A DNA stretch of 64,000 nucleotides from Microvirga sp. VF16. GTDB taxonomy: Bacteria > Pseudomonadota > Alphaproteobacteria > Rhizobiales > Beijerinckiaceae. Where the stretch lies: contig NZ_CP069354.1 of assembly GCF_016864375.1 (NCBI RefSeq), positions 5,353,501 through 5,417,500 on the forward strand, given 5' to 3'. Position numbers and translations under genes: made by a program. The notes under the pieces are model-generated. The model saw nothing but the letters and a program-made list of their open reading frames with translations. It did not search any database and was not told the DNA's origin. Shown here piece after piece: positions 54,937-64,000 of this stretch. Position 1 is the first letter of the stretch. Each line of letters begins with the position of its first letter.

Positions 54937-55373
54937 GCTCTTCTCTCCTCTCGGTGCGGACCGATTTCCGCACTGCGAGGGGCAATGCCGGACATGAGGC
55001 GGATAATCTGTAAAGTAGATCACACCCTTCAGCGTCGACGTTCCATGTGCTCGACTTGCATGCCGTGCTCTGGCGCACCTTGCGTGACCTAATGGGCTTT
55101 CGCCAGCAGGAACTAACCATCAAGGTGTCTATGGAGGTCGATTAGGTCGAGCCTCCGCCGCAACCCTCAGACGCGTGAAAATGAGGCTCGATTTCGCATA
55201 ACGGGGCGTTATGGAACGCAGAGTCGAATGGGAGAACTGATCCGGGAATGTCCAAAATGGGCATAGGCAGACGGAGAACCATTCTCCGAAAATAGGCTGG
55301 ACCAAAATCGCAAACGGGATCTCATTAGCGTTCCTCAAGGGCCGGCAGGCCCCGCATCGTTCCCTTTTTGTTC

Positions 55374-55402
55374 TTGACAATGATCCTAACCTCGGCTATA
55401 TC
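55374..55402 (+). promoter_or_regulatory. Sigma-70 type promoter without a downstream gene on its strand
   Basis: TTGACA (55374-55379), 17-nt spacer, TATATC (55397-55402). The next plus-strand gene is typA, almost 1 kb away. The transcript would start near 55409. Confidence 0.55.
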
Positions 55403-55408
55403 ATTGCC

Positions 55409-55740
55409 TTAGATCTGCTCCTGTCGAGGGGCGCGCTCGCGAGGCGTCGCAGTGTGGGAGCAGGCACGGTCCCGTGAGGCTGACTCGCAATCGGCTTCGA
55501 CGGGAGGCCCAGGATGTTTGGGTTGGTGGTCGGGATCGGTCGCAGGCCGCCGTCGCGCAGACGGTCACCGCCGGCGGCGGTTGACTGAGCCGGCCTCTCC
55601 TGTCCGCCTAAAGAAGCCGTGCGCGAAGAGGCAGTTCGGCTCTTCCATCTCACACCAGACATCGAGCCGGGCTGCCCGTCGCGCCACCCTCGATCCATCG
55701 TCAGGCTCGCAGCGCAGGCTGCGGGCCCACAGGTGCTGGT
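55409..55740 (+). ncRNA. Candidate small RNA locus (unproven)
   Basis: The 330 nt after the promoter have no convincing coding frame on either strand but several hairpins: CTGCTCC (55415-55421) with GGGAGCA (55456-55462), CACGGTCCCGTG, and a GC-rich stem around CCGCCGGCGGCGG. I looked for the tmRNA tag, SRP RNA GGAAG motif and RNase P core and did not find them. No clear terminator is visible; the transcript could run on antisense to the SnoaL-like gene. The 809-nt gap 54937-55745 holds nothing else that I recognise. Confidence 0.3.
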
Positions 55741-55745
55741 CTCCG

Positions 55746-56129
55746 TCAGGGAAGCGTCACTTCCTGCGGCGTGGTCCCGCCGCCGTCGAGGACGAATTTC
55801 CAGGACCCGTCCGCTTGTTTCTTCCAGATGCTCACATAGACCCCATGGGCCTTGGTTTCGCCGCCCTCGCGGATCCGATAGCGCCCGAAGGTGTAACCGA
55901 GGTCTTGGCTTGCCGCGATCTCCGCCGTGAGAGGCTCCCAGGACAGGGCCGATCCGGTGACCTGCGAGAAGGCCTCGACGAAGGCGGATCGGCCGAGAAG
56001 CGGCATGCTCCCGGGTCGGATCAGGACCGGGGCATCGGCCGCAAAGGCGATGAAGGCCTTTCCGGTGCCCTCCCGTTGCGCCATGGCATTGAAGGCCAGA
56101 TCGACCTCGATCAGTTGTTGAGCGGTCAT
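55746..56129 (-). CDS. SnoaL-like / DUF4440 nuclear transport factor 2 family protein
   Basis: Small alpha+beta-barrel protein of 127 aa. It starts MTAQQLIEVDLAFNAMAQRE and has the pattern AFIAFAADAPVLIRPGSMPLLGR, then YTFGRYRIREGGETKAHGVY and IWKKQADGSWKFVLDGG near the end, as in DUF4440 proteins. Members include isomerases, cyclases and proteins of unknown role; none of the neighbours narrows it. AGGA lies close before ATG 56129; a longer frame would include palindromic DNA. Confidence 0.78.
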   Translation of the reverse strand: MTAQQLIEVDLAFNAMAQREGTGKAFIAFAADAPVLIRPGSMPLLGRSAFVEAFSQVTGSALSWEPLTAEIAASQDLGYTFGRYRIREGGETKAHGVYVSIWKKQADGSWKFVLDGGGTTPQEVTLP

Positions 56130-56366
56130 GGGTCCTGACGGAAACGAAGGTGGGGCAAGCCCGGCCATACCGACCGGTTCCTGCCGACAGATAAGATACA
56201 TTGTAACAAATATTCCTGTCCGGCCCAGCTTGCAATCCTGTTTCCCGCCCTATTGCGGCCTCACCTTTCTCCCTATATTGCAGGGCAATCATTTTTCGCC
56301 CGGTACGAGCCAGGGGCGCGGCCAAGCTTGCCGCGTGCCGGGCCGCTTTGCTTTGAAAGACCCCGT

Positions 56367-58193
<1,827 letters not shown>

Positions 58194-58217
58194 AGGCAGC
58201 GCGTTAGGCAGATACTG

Positions 58218-58245
58218 AAAGGCCGCCCAAAGGGCGGCCTTTTTT
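58218..58245 (+). terminator. Rho-independent terminator of typA
   Basis: AAAGGCCGCCC, loop AAA, GGGCGGCCTTT and a T-run, 25 nt after the typA stop. Confidence 0.93.
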
Positions 58246-58259
58246 CATGATCCACTCCT

Positions 58260-58357
58260 GTCATCCCGGACGGCGCAGCCGATCCGGGATCGTGTGCAGG
58301 ATAAGCCCCCTCTCGTCCAGCGATCCCGGATCTCCGCTTCGCTGCGTCCGGGATGAC
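58260..58357. repeat. Intergenic palindromic element, family B
   Basis: GTCATCCCGGACG and CGTCCGGGATGAC form the outer stem, with GATCCGGGATCG and CGATCCCGGATC inside. One arm is shared with the composite element at 31163-31410. It lies between the convergent typA and the small hydrophilic genes. Confidence 0.85.
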
Positions 58358-58366
58358 GAAACCAAG

Positions 58367-58534
58367 CTATCCTTCCGCCTTATCGCTTTGACCTTTCTTC
58401 GCGCCCTCCCCCATCGGATTTGTCGAATCCTCGCCGGAAGCCTCGGGGTTCTCGCGCCCTTGAGGGGTCAGCCGGGGCGCATCGATATCCTTGTCGGTTG
58501 CTTGACCGGACTTCTTGTTGTCGGGTTGAGCCAT
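58367..58534 (-). CDS. Small hydrophilic hypothetical protein (55 aa)
   Basis: Begins MAQPDNKKSGQATDKD and continues with acidic, Pro/Gly/Ser-rich sequence lacking hydrophobic segments, Cys and Trp; probably disordered. AAGGAGAT lies 5 nt before ATG 58534, so it is likely translated. It is the last of three similar small genes on this strand. No function recognised. Confidence 0.65.
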   Translation of the reverse strand: MAQPDNKKSGQATDKDIDAPRLTPQGRENPEASGEDSTNPMGEGAKKGQSDKAEG

Positions 58535-58548
58535 TCTGATCTCCTTCA

Positions 58549-58785
58549 TCAGGAACTCGTCGAATCCGTTGCGTCGTGATCGCCCGATTCCGGCAATGAG
58601 CCCGTCCCGGGCGTCGCATCCGGATTGGTCAGGTGCGGCTTGTCGTGCGGGCCTGCCGCCGGCATCTTGCCGGTGCGATCCTTATCAGGCGACACCTTGG
58701 AGCCCGGCCGCTGCGGGTTCAACCGCTCGGATTCGGCACCCTTCTTCGTATCTTCGGTGGAATTGCCGTAGCCTGCATTGCCCAT
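58549..58785 (-). CDS. Small hydrophilic hypothetical protein (78 aa)
   Basis: Begins MGNAGYGNSTEDTKKGAESE. Rich in Gly, Pro, Asp, Ser and Lys, with no hydrophobic segment, so probably disordered. AGGAG lies 8 nt before ATG 58785. It is 14 nt upstream of the 55-aa gene and 12 nt after the 115-aa gene, so the three look like an operon. No function recognised. Confidence 0.65.
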   Translation of the reverse strand: MGNAGYGNSTEDTKKGAESERLNPQRPGSKVSPDKDRTGKMPAAGPHDKPHLTNPDATPGTGSLPESGDHDATDSTSS

Positions 58786-58797
58786 GATCCGCTCCTG

Positions 58798-59145
58798 TCA
58801 GCCTTTGCCCTTGTCCGTCTTCATCCGCTCGACGGCCTCAGCCGTCGCGTCCTTGTCCTTGGGCGAGAGACTCGCATCGCTCAGGTGTTTGGTGGCTTCC
58901 GGCGTTTCGGCTGCGGTCAGATCGGAATGGTCTTCATCCCGGTTGCCGGCACCGCCCATGGACTGGCGATAGGCATAGGCCTCGCCGCCGGGTTCGTCCC
59001 AGACCTTGCGCATGGTGTCGTTGGCCTCGGGGCCCGCGTTCGATGAATTTGCAACATCGCCGCCGCGCTGCTGGTTGCGGATCTGGTCCGCCGTTTGCTT
59101 CTGCAATGAGTGGGGAGCCTTGCGTTCCGCCATGATGAACTCCAT
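58798..59145 (-). CDS. Small hydrophilic hypothetical protein (115 aa)
   Basis: Begins MEFIMAERKAPHSLQKQ. Composition is Glu/Asp/Lys/Ala-rich with one possible helix near RKVWDEPGGEAYAYRQSM and a C-terminal charged tail (AVERMKTDKGKG). GAGG lies 6 nt before ATG 59145; ATG 59133 is a second candidate. First gene of the small-protein group. Such proteins are often stress-induced in this order, but that is inference. Confidence 0.65.
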   Translation of the reverse strand: MEFIMAERKAPHSLQKQTADQIRNQQRGGDVANSSNAGPEANDTMRKVWDEPGGEAYAYRQSMGGAGNRDEDHSDLTAAETPEATKHLSDASLSPKDKDATAEAVERMKTDKGKG

Positions 59146-59235
59146 CAAATCCTCTTGGAAACCTTGCTTGAATTCGGATGCAGCAAAGAGAACCCGACGG
59201 GCAGGGCGAAGTTCTGGCCACGCTTGGAGCGCGCA

Positions 59236-59266
59236 AACAAAAAGGGCGGCCGTGAAGCCGCCCCTC
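59236..59266 (-). terminator. Rho-independent terminator of cysK
   Basis: On the minus strand GGGCGGC, loop TTCACG, GCCGCCC, then TTTTT, 24 nt after the cysK stop. Confidence 0.92.
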
Positions 59267-59287
59267 GTTGATCGTGCGATGAGACGA

Positions 59288-60262
59288 TCAGAGGCCTTCG
59301 AACAGAGCGCTCGAAATGTAGCGCTCGGCGAAGGAGGGCGCGACGGTGACGATACGCTTGCCTTTGAACTCGGGGCGCGCGGCCACTTCGAGTGCTGCCG
59401 CCACATTGGCGCCGGTCGAGATGCCGCCGGGAATGCCTTCGAGCTTGGCAAGCCTGCGCGCCGTGTCGAACGCTGTCTGGTTGCCGACCGTCACCACGTC
59501 GTCGATGAGCGCGCGGTCGAGCACGTCCGGCACGAAGCCGGCCCCGATGCCCTGGATCTTGTGCGGACCTGGCTGGCCACCGGAAAGCACCGGGGAATCT
59601 TCCGGCTCCACGGCGATCACCTTCATGTTCGGCAGACGCGGCTTGATCACCTGGGCGACACCGGTGATCGTGCCGCCGGTGCCCACGCCTGCCACGAAGG
59701 CATCGAACTGGCCGTTGGTGTCGTTCCAGATTTCTTCCGCGGTCGTCTTGCGGTGGATCTCGGGATTGGCCGGATTCTTGAATTGCTGCGGAATAACCGA
59801 GTTCGGAATTTCGTTGAGAAGCTCCTCGGCCTTGGCGATGGAGCCCTTCATGCCCATGGGACCGGGGGTGAGGACGAGTTCCGCGCCGAGATAGGCCAGC
59901 ATCTTGCGCCGCTCGATCGACATGGTCTCGGGCATCACCAGGATCAGGCGATAGCCCCGCGCCGCCGCCACGAAGGCGAGCGCGATGCCGGTATTGCCCG
60001 AGGTCGGCTCGATCAGGGTCGTGTCGGCATTGATCCTGCCGGCGGCCTCCATCGCCTCGATCATGCTGACCCCGATGCGGTCCTTCACGCTTGAAATCGG
60101 GTTGAAGAACTCCAGCTTGACCAGGATTTCGGCGTCGATCCCACGCTCCTTGGGCAGCCGGTTCAGGCGCACGAGTGGGGTGCTGCCGATGGTTTCCGTG
60201 ATGGAACCGTAGATGCGGCCGCGTCCGGGCTTGGCGTCCGACAGGTTGAGAGTGTCAGCCAT
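59288..60262 (-). CDS. cysK: Cysteine synthase A
   Basis: PLP enzyme making cysteine from O-acetylserine and sulfide. The 324 aa protein has [15 protein letters not shown] Lys in [11 protein letters not shown], the [12 protein letters not shown] substrate loop and the [11 protein letters not shown] phosphate loop. AAGGAGGA precedes ATG 60262. The Rrf2 gene lies 74 nt upstream on the same strand and may regulate it. Confidence 0.96.
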   Translation of the reverse strand: MADTLNLSDAKPGRGRIYGSITETIGSTPLVRLNRLPKERGIDAEILVKLEFFNPISSVKDRIGVSMIEAMEAAGRINADTTLIEPTSGNTGIALAFVAAARGYRLILVMPETMSIERRKMLAYLGAELVLTPGPMGMKGSIAKAEELLNEIPNSVIPQQFKNPANPEIHRKTTAEEIWNDTNGQFDAFVAGVGTGGTITGVAQVIKPRLPNMKVIAVEPEDSPVLSGGQPGPHKIQGIGAGFVPDVLDRALIDDVVTVGNQTAFDTARRLAKLEGIPGGISTGANVAAALEVAARPEFKGKRIVTVAPSFAERYISSALFEGL

Positions 60263-60336
60263 GAATTTCCTCCTTCAGGAGGAAGGAAACTTAACCTTTC
60301 CCGCACGAAGTGTCGATATTTACCTGAATTCACATA

Positions 60337-60786
60337 TCAAATCGTGAAATCGACAGTGGGCATGGTTTCGACAGCCGCTTCGGCCTGCGCCTTCTGGCAC
60401 AGGTCCTCCACCGTCACCTTATCGAGTTCGGCCAGAAACGCCTCGGTTCCGCACTGAACTAGGGGCGAGACCACGGCCTCGGCGAGACGCGATTCCGGCA
60501 CCGGCGAGGAGCCGTCCTCCTCCAGGGCCGACATGGCGATGCGCACGATATCGCCCGCCGTGATCCGCCGCCTTTCGCGGGCGAGTTCGTAGCCTCCGCG
60601 GGGGCCACGCACGCCCTTCAGGATGCCTTGGCGAACCAGGGCCTGCAGGACAGGTTCCAGATAGCGCGGGGGCAGATTGTGCCGGGCAGCGAGGGCCTTG
60701 GCCGAGACCGGCATCGGCCGGGCATGGAGTGCGATGTCGGTGACGGCGGCGATGGCGAGAAGCGAGCGGCGCGAGAGAAAGTTCAT
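60337..60786 (-). CDS. Rrf2 family transcriptional regulator
   Basis: Winged-helix regulator of 149 aa, with helix-turn-helix (AKALAARHNLPPRYLEPVLQ, about 30-49) and wing (LKGVRGPRGGYELARERR). Only two Cys are present (in LVQCGTEAF and EDLCQKA), not the three-Cys iron-sulfur triad of IscR, NsrR or RirA, so it probably does not bind a classic cluster. Next to cysK it resembles CymR-type cysteine regulators in placement. AAGGGAG precedes ATG 60786. Confidence 0.87.
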   Translation of the reverse strand: MNFLSRRSLLAIAAVTDIALHARPMPVSAKALAARHNLPPRYLEPVLQALVRQGILKGVRGPRGGYELARERRRITAGDIVRIAMSALEEDGSSPVPESRLAEAVVSPLVQCGTEAFLAELDKVTVEDLCQKAQAEAAVETMPTVDFTI

Positions 60787-60798
60787 GCGAGTGCTCCC

Positions 60799-61254
60799 TT
60801 ATCCCAGCCCCGTCGATCCGAACCCGCCCGCGGCGCGGCCGGTCTCGTCGACCTGTCCCACCTCGACCGGTTCTACCACGGTTACCGGCGCAATCACCAT
60901 TTGGGCGACGCGCATGCCGCGCGCGATGGTGAAAGGCTCGGAGCCCAGATTGACGAGCAGCACCTGCACTTCGCCGCGGTAATCCGCATCGATCGTGCCC
61001 GGCGCATTGAGCACGGTGACGCCGTGCTTGAAGGCGAGGCCTGAGCGAGGCCGCACCTGCGCCTCGAAGCCGGGCTCAAGCTGGAACACGAGACCGGTGG
61101 GAACGAGCGCACGCTGCATCGGGGCAAGGACAATCGGAACATCGGCCGGATTGGCTGCGACGAGGTCCATTCCCGCCGCTCCGGACGTCTCGTAACGCGG
61201 CAAAGGCAGATCGGCAGCGTGGGCGAGGCGCTGGATGCGTAAGGAGCGGCTCAT
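60799..61254 (-). CDS. dut: Deoxyuridine 5'-triphosphate nucleotidohydrolase
   Basis: Hydrolyses dUTP to dUMP and pyrophosphate, keeping uracil out of DNA. The 151 aa trimeric-type enzyme has all five motifs: [46 protein letters not shown] and the C-terminal [11 protein letters not shown] arm. The start at 61254 overlaps the coaBC stop by 4 nt (ATGA). Confidence 0.95.
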   Translation of the reverse strand: MSRSLRIQRLAHAADLPLPRYETSGAAGMDLVAANPADVPIVLAPMQRALVPTGLVFQLEPGFEAQVRPRSGLAFKHGVTVLNAPGTIDADYRGEVQVLLVNLGSEPFTIARGMRVAQMVIAPVTVVEPVEVGQVDETGRAAGGFGSTGLG

Positions 61255-62465
61255 GGCTTTTCGCCTCCCGCCATCGCGCTCAGGCGCTCGACGAGCTTTT
61301 TCGCGACGTCGGTTTTCGACAGGGTCGGCCACGTCTCAACATCCGATGCAGTGACGAGATGCACGGTGTTGCTGTCACCGCCCATGACACCGCCTTCCGT
61401 CGACACGTCATTGGCGACGATGAGATCGCAGCCCTTCTTCGCGAGCTTCTGCTTGGCGTGCTCGATCACATGCTCGGTCTCAGCCGCGAAGCCCACCATG
61501 AGCGGCGGGCGTTTGTCGGTGCGGCGCGAGACGGTGGCGAGAATGTCGGGGTTTTCCGTGAGCGACAGGTTCGGCAGCGCACCGTCCTTCTTCTTGATCT
61601 TCTGCTCGCCGGCATTGGCCACACGCCAATCGGCAACGGCGGCTGCGAAGATGCCGATGTCAGCAGGCAGAGCGTTTTCCACGGCCTGCAGCATCTCGCG
61701 GGCGCTTTCCACATGCACTGTGGTGACCCCTGCCGGATCGGGCAGGGTCACCGGACCCGAGATCAGCGTCACACGCGCGCCAGCTTCGGCGGCGGCTTTC
61801 GCAATCGCATGACCTTGCTTACCGGAGGAACGGTTGGCGATGTAGCGCACGGGATCGATAGGCTCGTGCGTCGGACCGGACGTCACGATCACATGCCTGC
61901 CGGCGAGCGGTCCCGACGGCGCAAGCAGATGTTCGACCGCCGCCGCGATTTCCAGAGGCTCGGCCATGCGGCCGGGGCCGAACTCGGCTTCCGCCATGGC
62001 GCCTTCATTGGGCCCGACGACATGAACGCCGTCAGCCTGAAGCACCGTCAGATTGCGCTGCGTTGCCGGATGCAGCCACATGCGCACATTCATGGCCGGC
62101 GCCATCAGGATCGGCAGCGTAGTGGCGAGCAGCACCGTCGAGGCGAGATCGTTCGCATGGCCGCCTGCCATCTTCGCCATCAGGTTGGCGGTAGCAGGGG
62201 CGACGACCACAAGATCCGCATCACGGGCGAGCTTGATGTGCCCGATATCGGCCTCGTCCTCCCGGTCGAAGAGATCCGTATGCGAGCGCTGGCCCGTCAG
62301 CGCTGAGGCGGCGAGCGGCGTGATGAACTGTTGCGCGCCAGCTGTGAGTACACATCGGACGGAAGCGCCGCGCTCGCGCAGGCGGCGAATGAGATCGAGC
62401 GACTTGTAGGCCGCAATACCGCCGCCGATGACGAGGAGGATGCGTTTGCCGGAAAATGCCGTCAT
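61251..62465 (-). CDS. coaBC: Bifunctional phosphopantothenoylcysteine decarboxylase / phosphopantothenate-cysteine ligase
   Basis: Two consecutive steps of coenzyme A synthesis, 404 aa. The N-terminal flavin decarboxylase (1 to about 185) has [20 protein letters not shown], active-site His in [20 protein letters not shown] and the APAMNVRMW Met/Asn motif. The ligase half has [20 protein letters not shown] and the KIKKKDG loop. The start at 62465 overlaps the ubiB stop (ATGA), and the end overlaps dut, so ubiB-coaBC-dut are coupled. Confidence 0.95.
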   Translation of the reverse strand: MTAFSGKRILLVIGGGIAAYKSLDLIRRLRERGASVRCVLTAGAQQFITPLAASALTGQRSHTDLFDREDEADIGHIKLARDADLVVVAPATANLMAKMAGGHANDLASTVLLATTLPILMAPAMNVRMWLHPATQRNLTVLQADGVHVVGPNEGAMAEAEFGPGRMAEPLEIAAAVEHLLAPSGPLAGRHVIVTSGPTHEPIDPVRYIANRSSGKQGHAIAKAAAEAGARVTLISGPVTLPDPAGVTTVHVESAREMLQAVENALPADIGIFAAAVADWRVANAGEQKIKKKDGALPNLSLTENPDILATVSRRTDKRPPLMVGFAAETEHVIEHAKQKLAKKGCDLIVANDVSTEGGVMGGDSNTVHLVTASDVETWPTLSKTDVAKKLVERLSAMAGGEKP

Positions 62466-64000
62466 GCGAAGCCTCTGAACAGCATGATCATCAGCGAGGC
62501 GGCGATAATCCACAAGGCCGCCACACCCCAGCGGTTGCCCCGCGCCTCGGCCCGGCCGATGGCAGCAACGCTGTCCTGGTCGAGCGCCACGCCCTTGGCC
62601 GTCACGTCCTCGAGCTGGTTGAGAACCCGCTCGGCACGGAGTGCCAGCTCCGGCAGATCGCCAATGACGCCGGCGAGCGTCCACAAGCCCTTGCCGGCCT
62701 GCTCGACGCGGCCGAGGGGGCCGAGATTGCGCTCGATCCAGTCGCGCACCACGGGCTCGGACGTGGTCCACATGTCGAGCTTCGGATCGAGATTGCGGGC
62801 GACGCCCTCCACCACGACCATGGTCTTCTGCAGCATGACGAGCTCGATGCGGGTCGCCATGTCGAACAGGGCCGTGATCTCGAAGAGAAGCGTCAACAGC
62901 TTCGCCATCGAAATCTCGTCGGCGCGACGGTCGTGGATCGGCTCGCCGATGGCGCGGATCGCCTGTGCGAAATCCTCCACCGAATGGTGCGGCGGCACAT
63001 AGCCGGCCTCGAAATGCACCTGCGCCACGCGCAGGTAATCGCGGCGGATGAAGCCCAGGAGAATTTCGGCGAGGAAGCGCCGCTCCTTCATGCCGAGCCG
63101 GCCCATGATGCCAAAATCGACGGCGACCAGACGGCCCTCCGCATCCACGAACAGATTGCCGGGATGCATGTCGGCGTGGAAATAGCCGTCGCGGATGGCA
63201 TGGCGCAGGAAGGACTGGATCACCGCCCGCCCGAGCGCCACCCGGTCGAAGCCGGCCGCGTCGATGGCCGCCAGATCGTTGAGACGAATGCCCTCGATCC
63301 AGGTGGTGGTAAGCACGTCGCGGGCGGTGAGATCCCATTCGGGCTTCGGCACGCGGAAATCCGGATCGTCCTTCGTGTTCTCGGCCAGCTCCGACACGGC
63401 GGCGGCTTCGAGCCGCAGATCCATCTCGACGGCGACGGAGCGGGCCAATGCCTCCACGATCTCCAGCGGCTTGAGGCGGCGCGCATCGGGAACCACGCGC
63501 TCGAAGAGACGGGCTGCGGCGCGCATGGCCTGAAGATCGCGGGCGAAGCCCTCGCGCACACCAGGCCGCACCACCTTCACGGCAACGATTTCCTCGCCCT
63601 CCGCGGTGCGGATGCGAGCCCTGTGAACCTGCGCGATGGAAGCAGCCGCAATCGGCTCGCTGAATTCGAGAAAAAGTTCGTCGATGGGACGACCCAGCGC
63701 AACCTCGACCATGCGCACCGCTTCCGCACGCGGGAAGGGCGGCATGCGATCCTGCAGGCGCTCCAGATCGCGCGCCGCCGCCACACCGACGATGTCGGGA
63801 CGGGTCGCGAGAAACTGGCCGAATTTCACATAAGAAGGCCCGAGCCGCGTCAGCGCCTTGGAAAGCCGCGCCGCGCCATCGCCGGCCTGCGGCCGCTCGA
63901 TGAGCCGCGCGAGCTTCAGCCCCAAACGTGCGGCGGGCGGCAGGGCGCTGGGATCGACGAGCGCGAGCGCGCCTTCGCGGGCCAGGACGAAACCGGCGCG
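62462..64000 (-). CDS. ubiB: Ubiquinone biosynthesis kinase-like protein UbiB, 5' end cut by window edge
   Basis: Atypical ABC1/ADCK-type protein required for ubiquinone synthesis. The 512 visible residues enter in frame at the right edge. Motifs seen: LGPSYVKFGQFLATRPDIVG (KxGQ), EPIAAASIAQVHRA (the Ala-rich loop), VAVKVVRPGV (ATP Lys), YFHADMHPGNLFVD (catalytic) and VAVDFGIMGRLG (DFG). Two hydrophobic segments end the chain (WGVAALWIIAASLMIMLFRG). Only about ten N-terminal residues are probably missing. The true start lies outside the window. Confidence 0.94.
   Translation of the reverse strand, partial: RAGFVLAREGALALVDPSALPPAARLGLKLARLIERPQAGDGAARLSKALTRLGPSYVKFGQFLATRPDIVGVAAARDLERLQDRMPPFPRAEAVRMVEVALGRPIDELFLEFSEPIAAASIAQVHRARIRTAEGEEIVAVKVVRPGVREGFARDLQAMRAAARLFERVVPDARRLKPLEIVEALARSVAVEMDLRLEAAAVSELAENTKDDPDFRVPKPEWDLTARDVLTTTWIEGIRLNDLAAIDAAGFDRVALGRAVIQSFLRHAIRDGYFHADMHPGNLFVDAEGRLVAVDFGIMGRLGMKERRFLAEILLGFIRRDYLRVAQVHFEAGYVPPHHSVEDFAQAIRAIGEPIHDRRADEISMAKLLTLLFEITALFDMATRIELVMLQKTMVVVEGVARNLDPKLDMWTTSEPVVRDWIERNLGPLGRVEQAGKGLWTLAGVIGDLPELALRAERVLNQLEDVTAKGVALDQDSVAAIGRAEARGNRWGVAALWIIAASLMIMLFRGFA

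Noticed and set aside
55129-55380. 83-codon minus-strand frame in the gap after the RTX-like gene
   Set aside because: No ribosome site, no family resemblance and unusual composition; not supported.
55480-55530. CGGCTTCGACGGG resembling the conserved tmRNA 5' motif
   Set aside because: No tag-peptide frame, no T-arm or CCA end in either the standard or the permuted two-piece layout within the surrounding sequence.
55396-56325. 309-codon minus-strand frame covering the candidate small RNA and the SnoaL-like gene
   Set aside because: It overlaps the SnoaL-like gene in another frame and has no recognisable domain; low-complexity Arg/Ser/Pro-rich sequence.

Overview
The window is a GC-rich stretch of chromosome from an alphaproteobacterium of the order Hyphomicrobiales (Rhizobiales). 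The order-level call rests on four things: the pckA / chvI-chvG / hprK-EIIA-HPr / ahcY block, a divL-type kinase with Tyr in the H-box beside a tsaE-amgK fusion, the trp-accD-folC / rpsA-sppA-ihfB layout, and two families of intergenic palindromes typical of these genomes. The style (many Bug receptors, SMP-30 proteins, MHS transporters) suggests a soil or plant-associated relative of Microvirga, Bosea or Methylobacterium; the genus is a guess. I saw no rRNA, tRNA, CRISPR array, transposase, integrase or phage gene.

Layout. (1) 1-2051: aromatic-sulfonate/nitrate-type ABC transporter (receptor cut by the left edge, permease) with a TetR regulator and a good promoter/operator. (2) 2153-9743: a sugar-acid catabolic cassette: FAD 2-hydroxyacid dehydrogenase, DHDPS-family lyase, orphan Bug receptor, FadR-type GntR regulator, IlvD/Edd-type aldonate dehydratase, aldose epimerase, with a perfect inverted repeat in the divergent promoter. 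(3) 9781-18668: DMT exporter, pckA, then the envelope-stress/PTS block chvI-chvG-hprK-EIIA-HPr and ahcY. (4) 19164-31103: divL (with an upstream CtrA-type box), tsaE-amgK fusion, murU, addB, addA, trxA. (5) 31423-41359, all minus: rpsA, sppA, ihfB, lapA-like, ornithine-cyclodeaminase-like gene, trpF, trpB, trpA, accD, folC. (6) 41694-46825: Tat-exported SMP-30 protein, MHS transporter, DsbA-fold isomerase, argG. (7) 46826-53797: an accessory segment bracketed by the intact argG 3' end and a decayed second copy of that end. It holds a frameshifted cadherin/RTX gene, DUF2231 membrane protein plus sorbosone-dehydrogenase-like lipoprotein, a secreted amidohydrolase and an Lnb/DUF4105 protein. (8) 54103-59145: a second RTX-like protein, a possible small RNA locus, a SnoaL-like protein, typA and three small hydrophilic proteins. 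(9) 59288-64000: cysK, an Rrf2 regulator, dut, coaBC and ubiB (cut by the right edge).

Most of the window is conserved backbone and I do not claim a wholly new system. The best leads are the argG-bracketed segment, the CtrA-type site before divL, the structured rpsA leader, shared GTCAG motifs at the pckA and chvI promoters, the promoter with no gene at 55374, and the two palindrome families, several of which create false N-terminal extensions on neighbouring genes.
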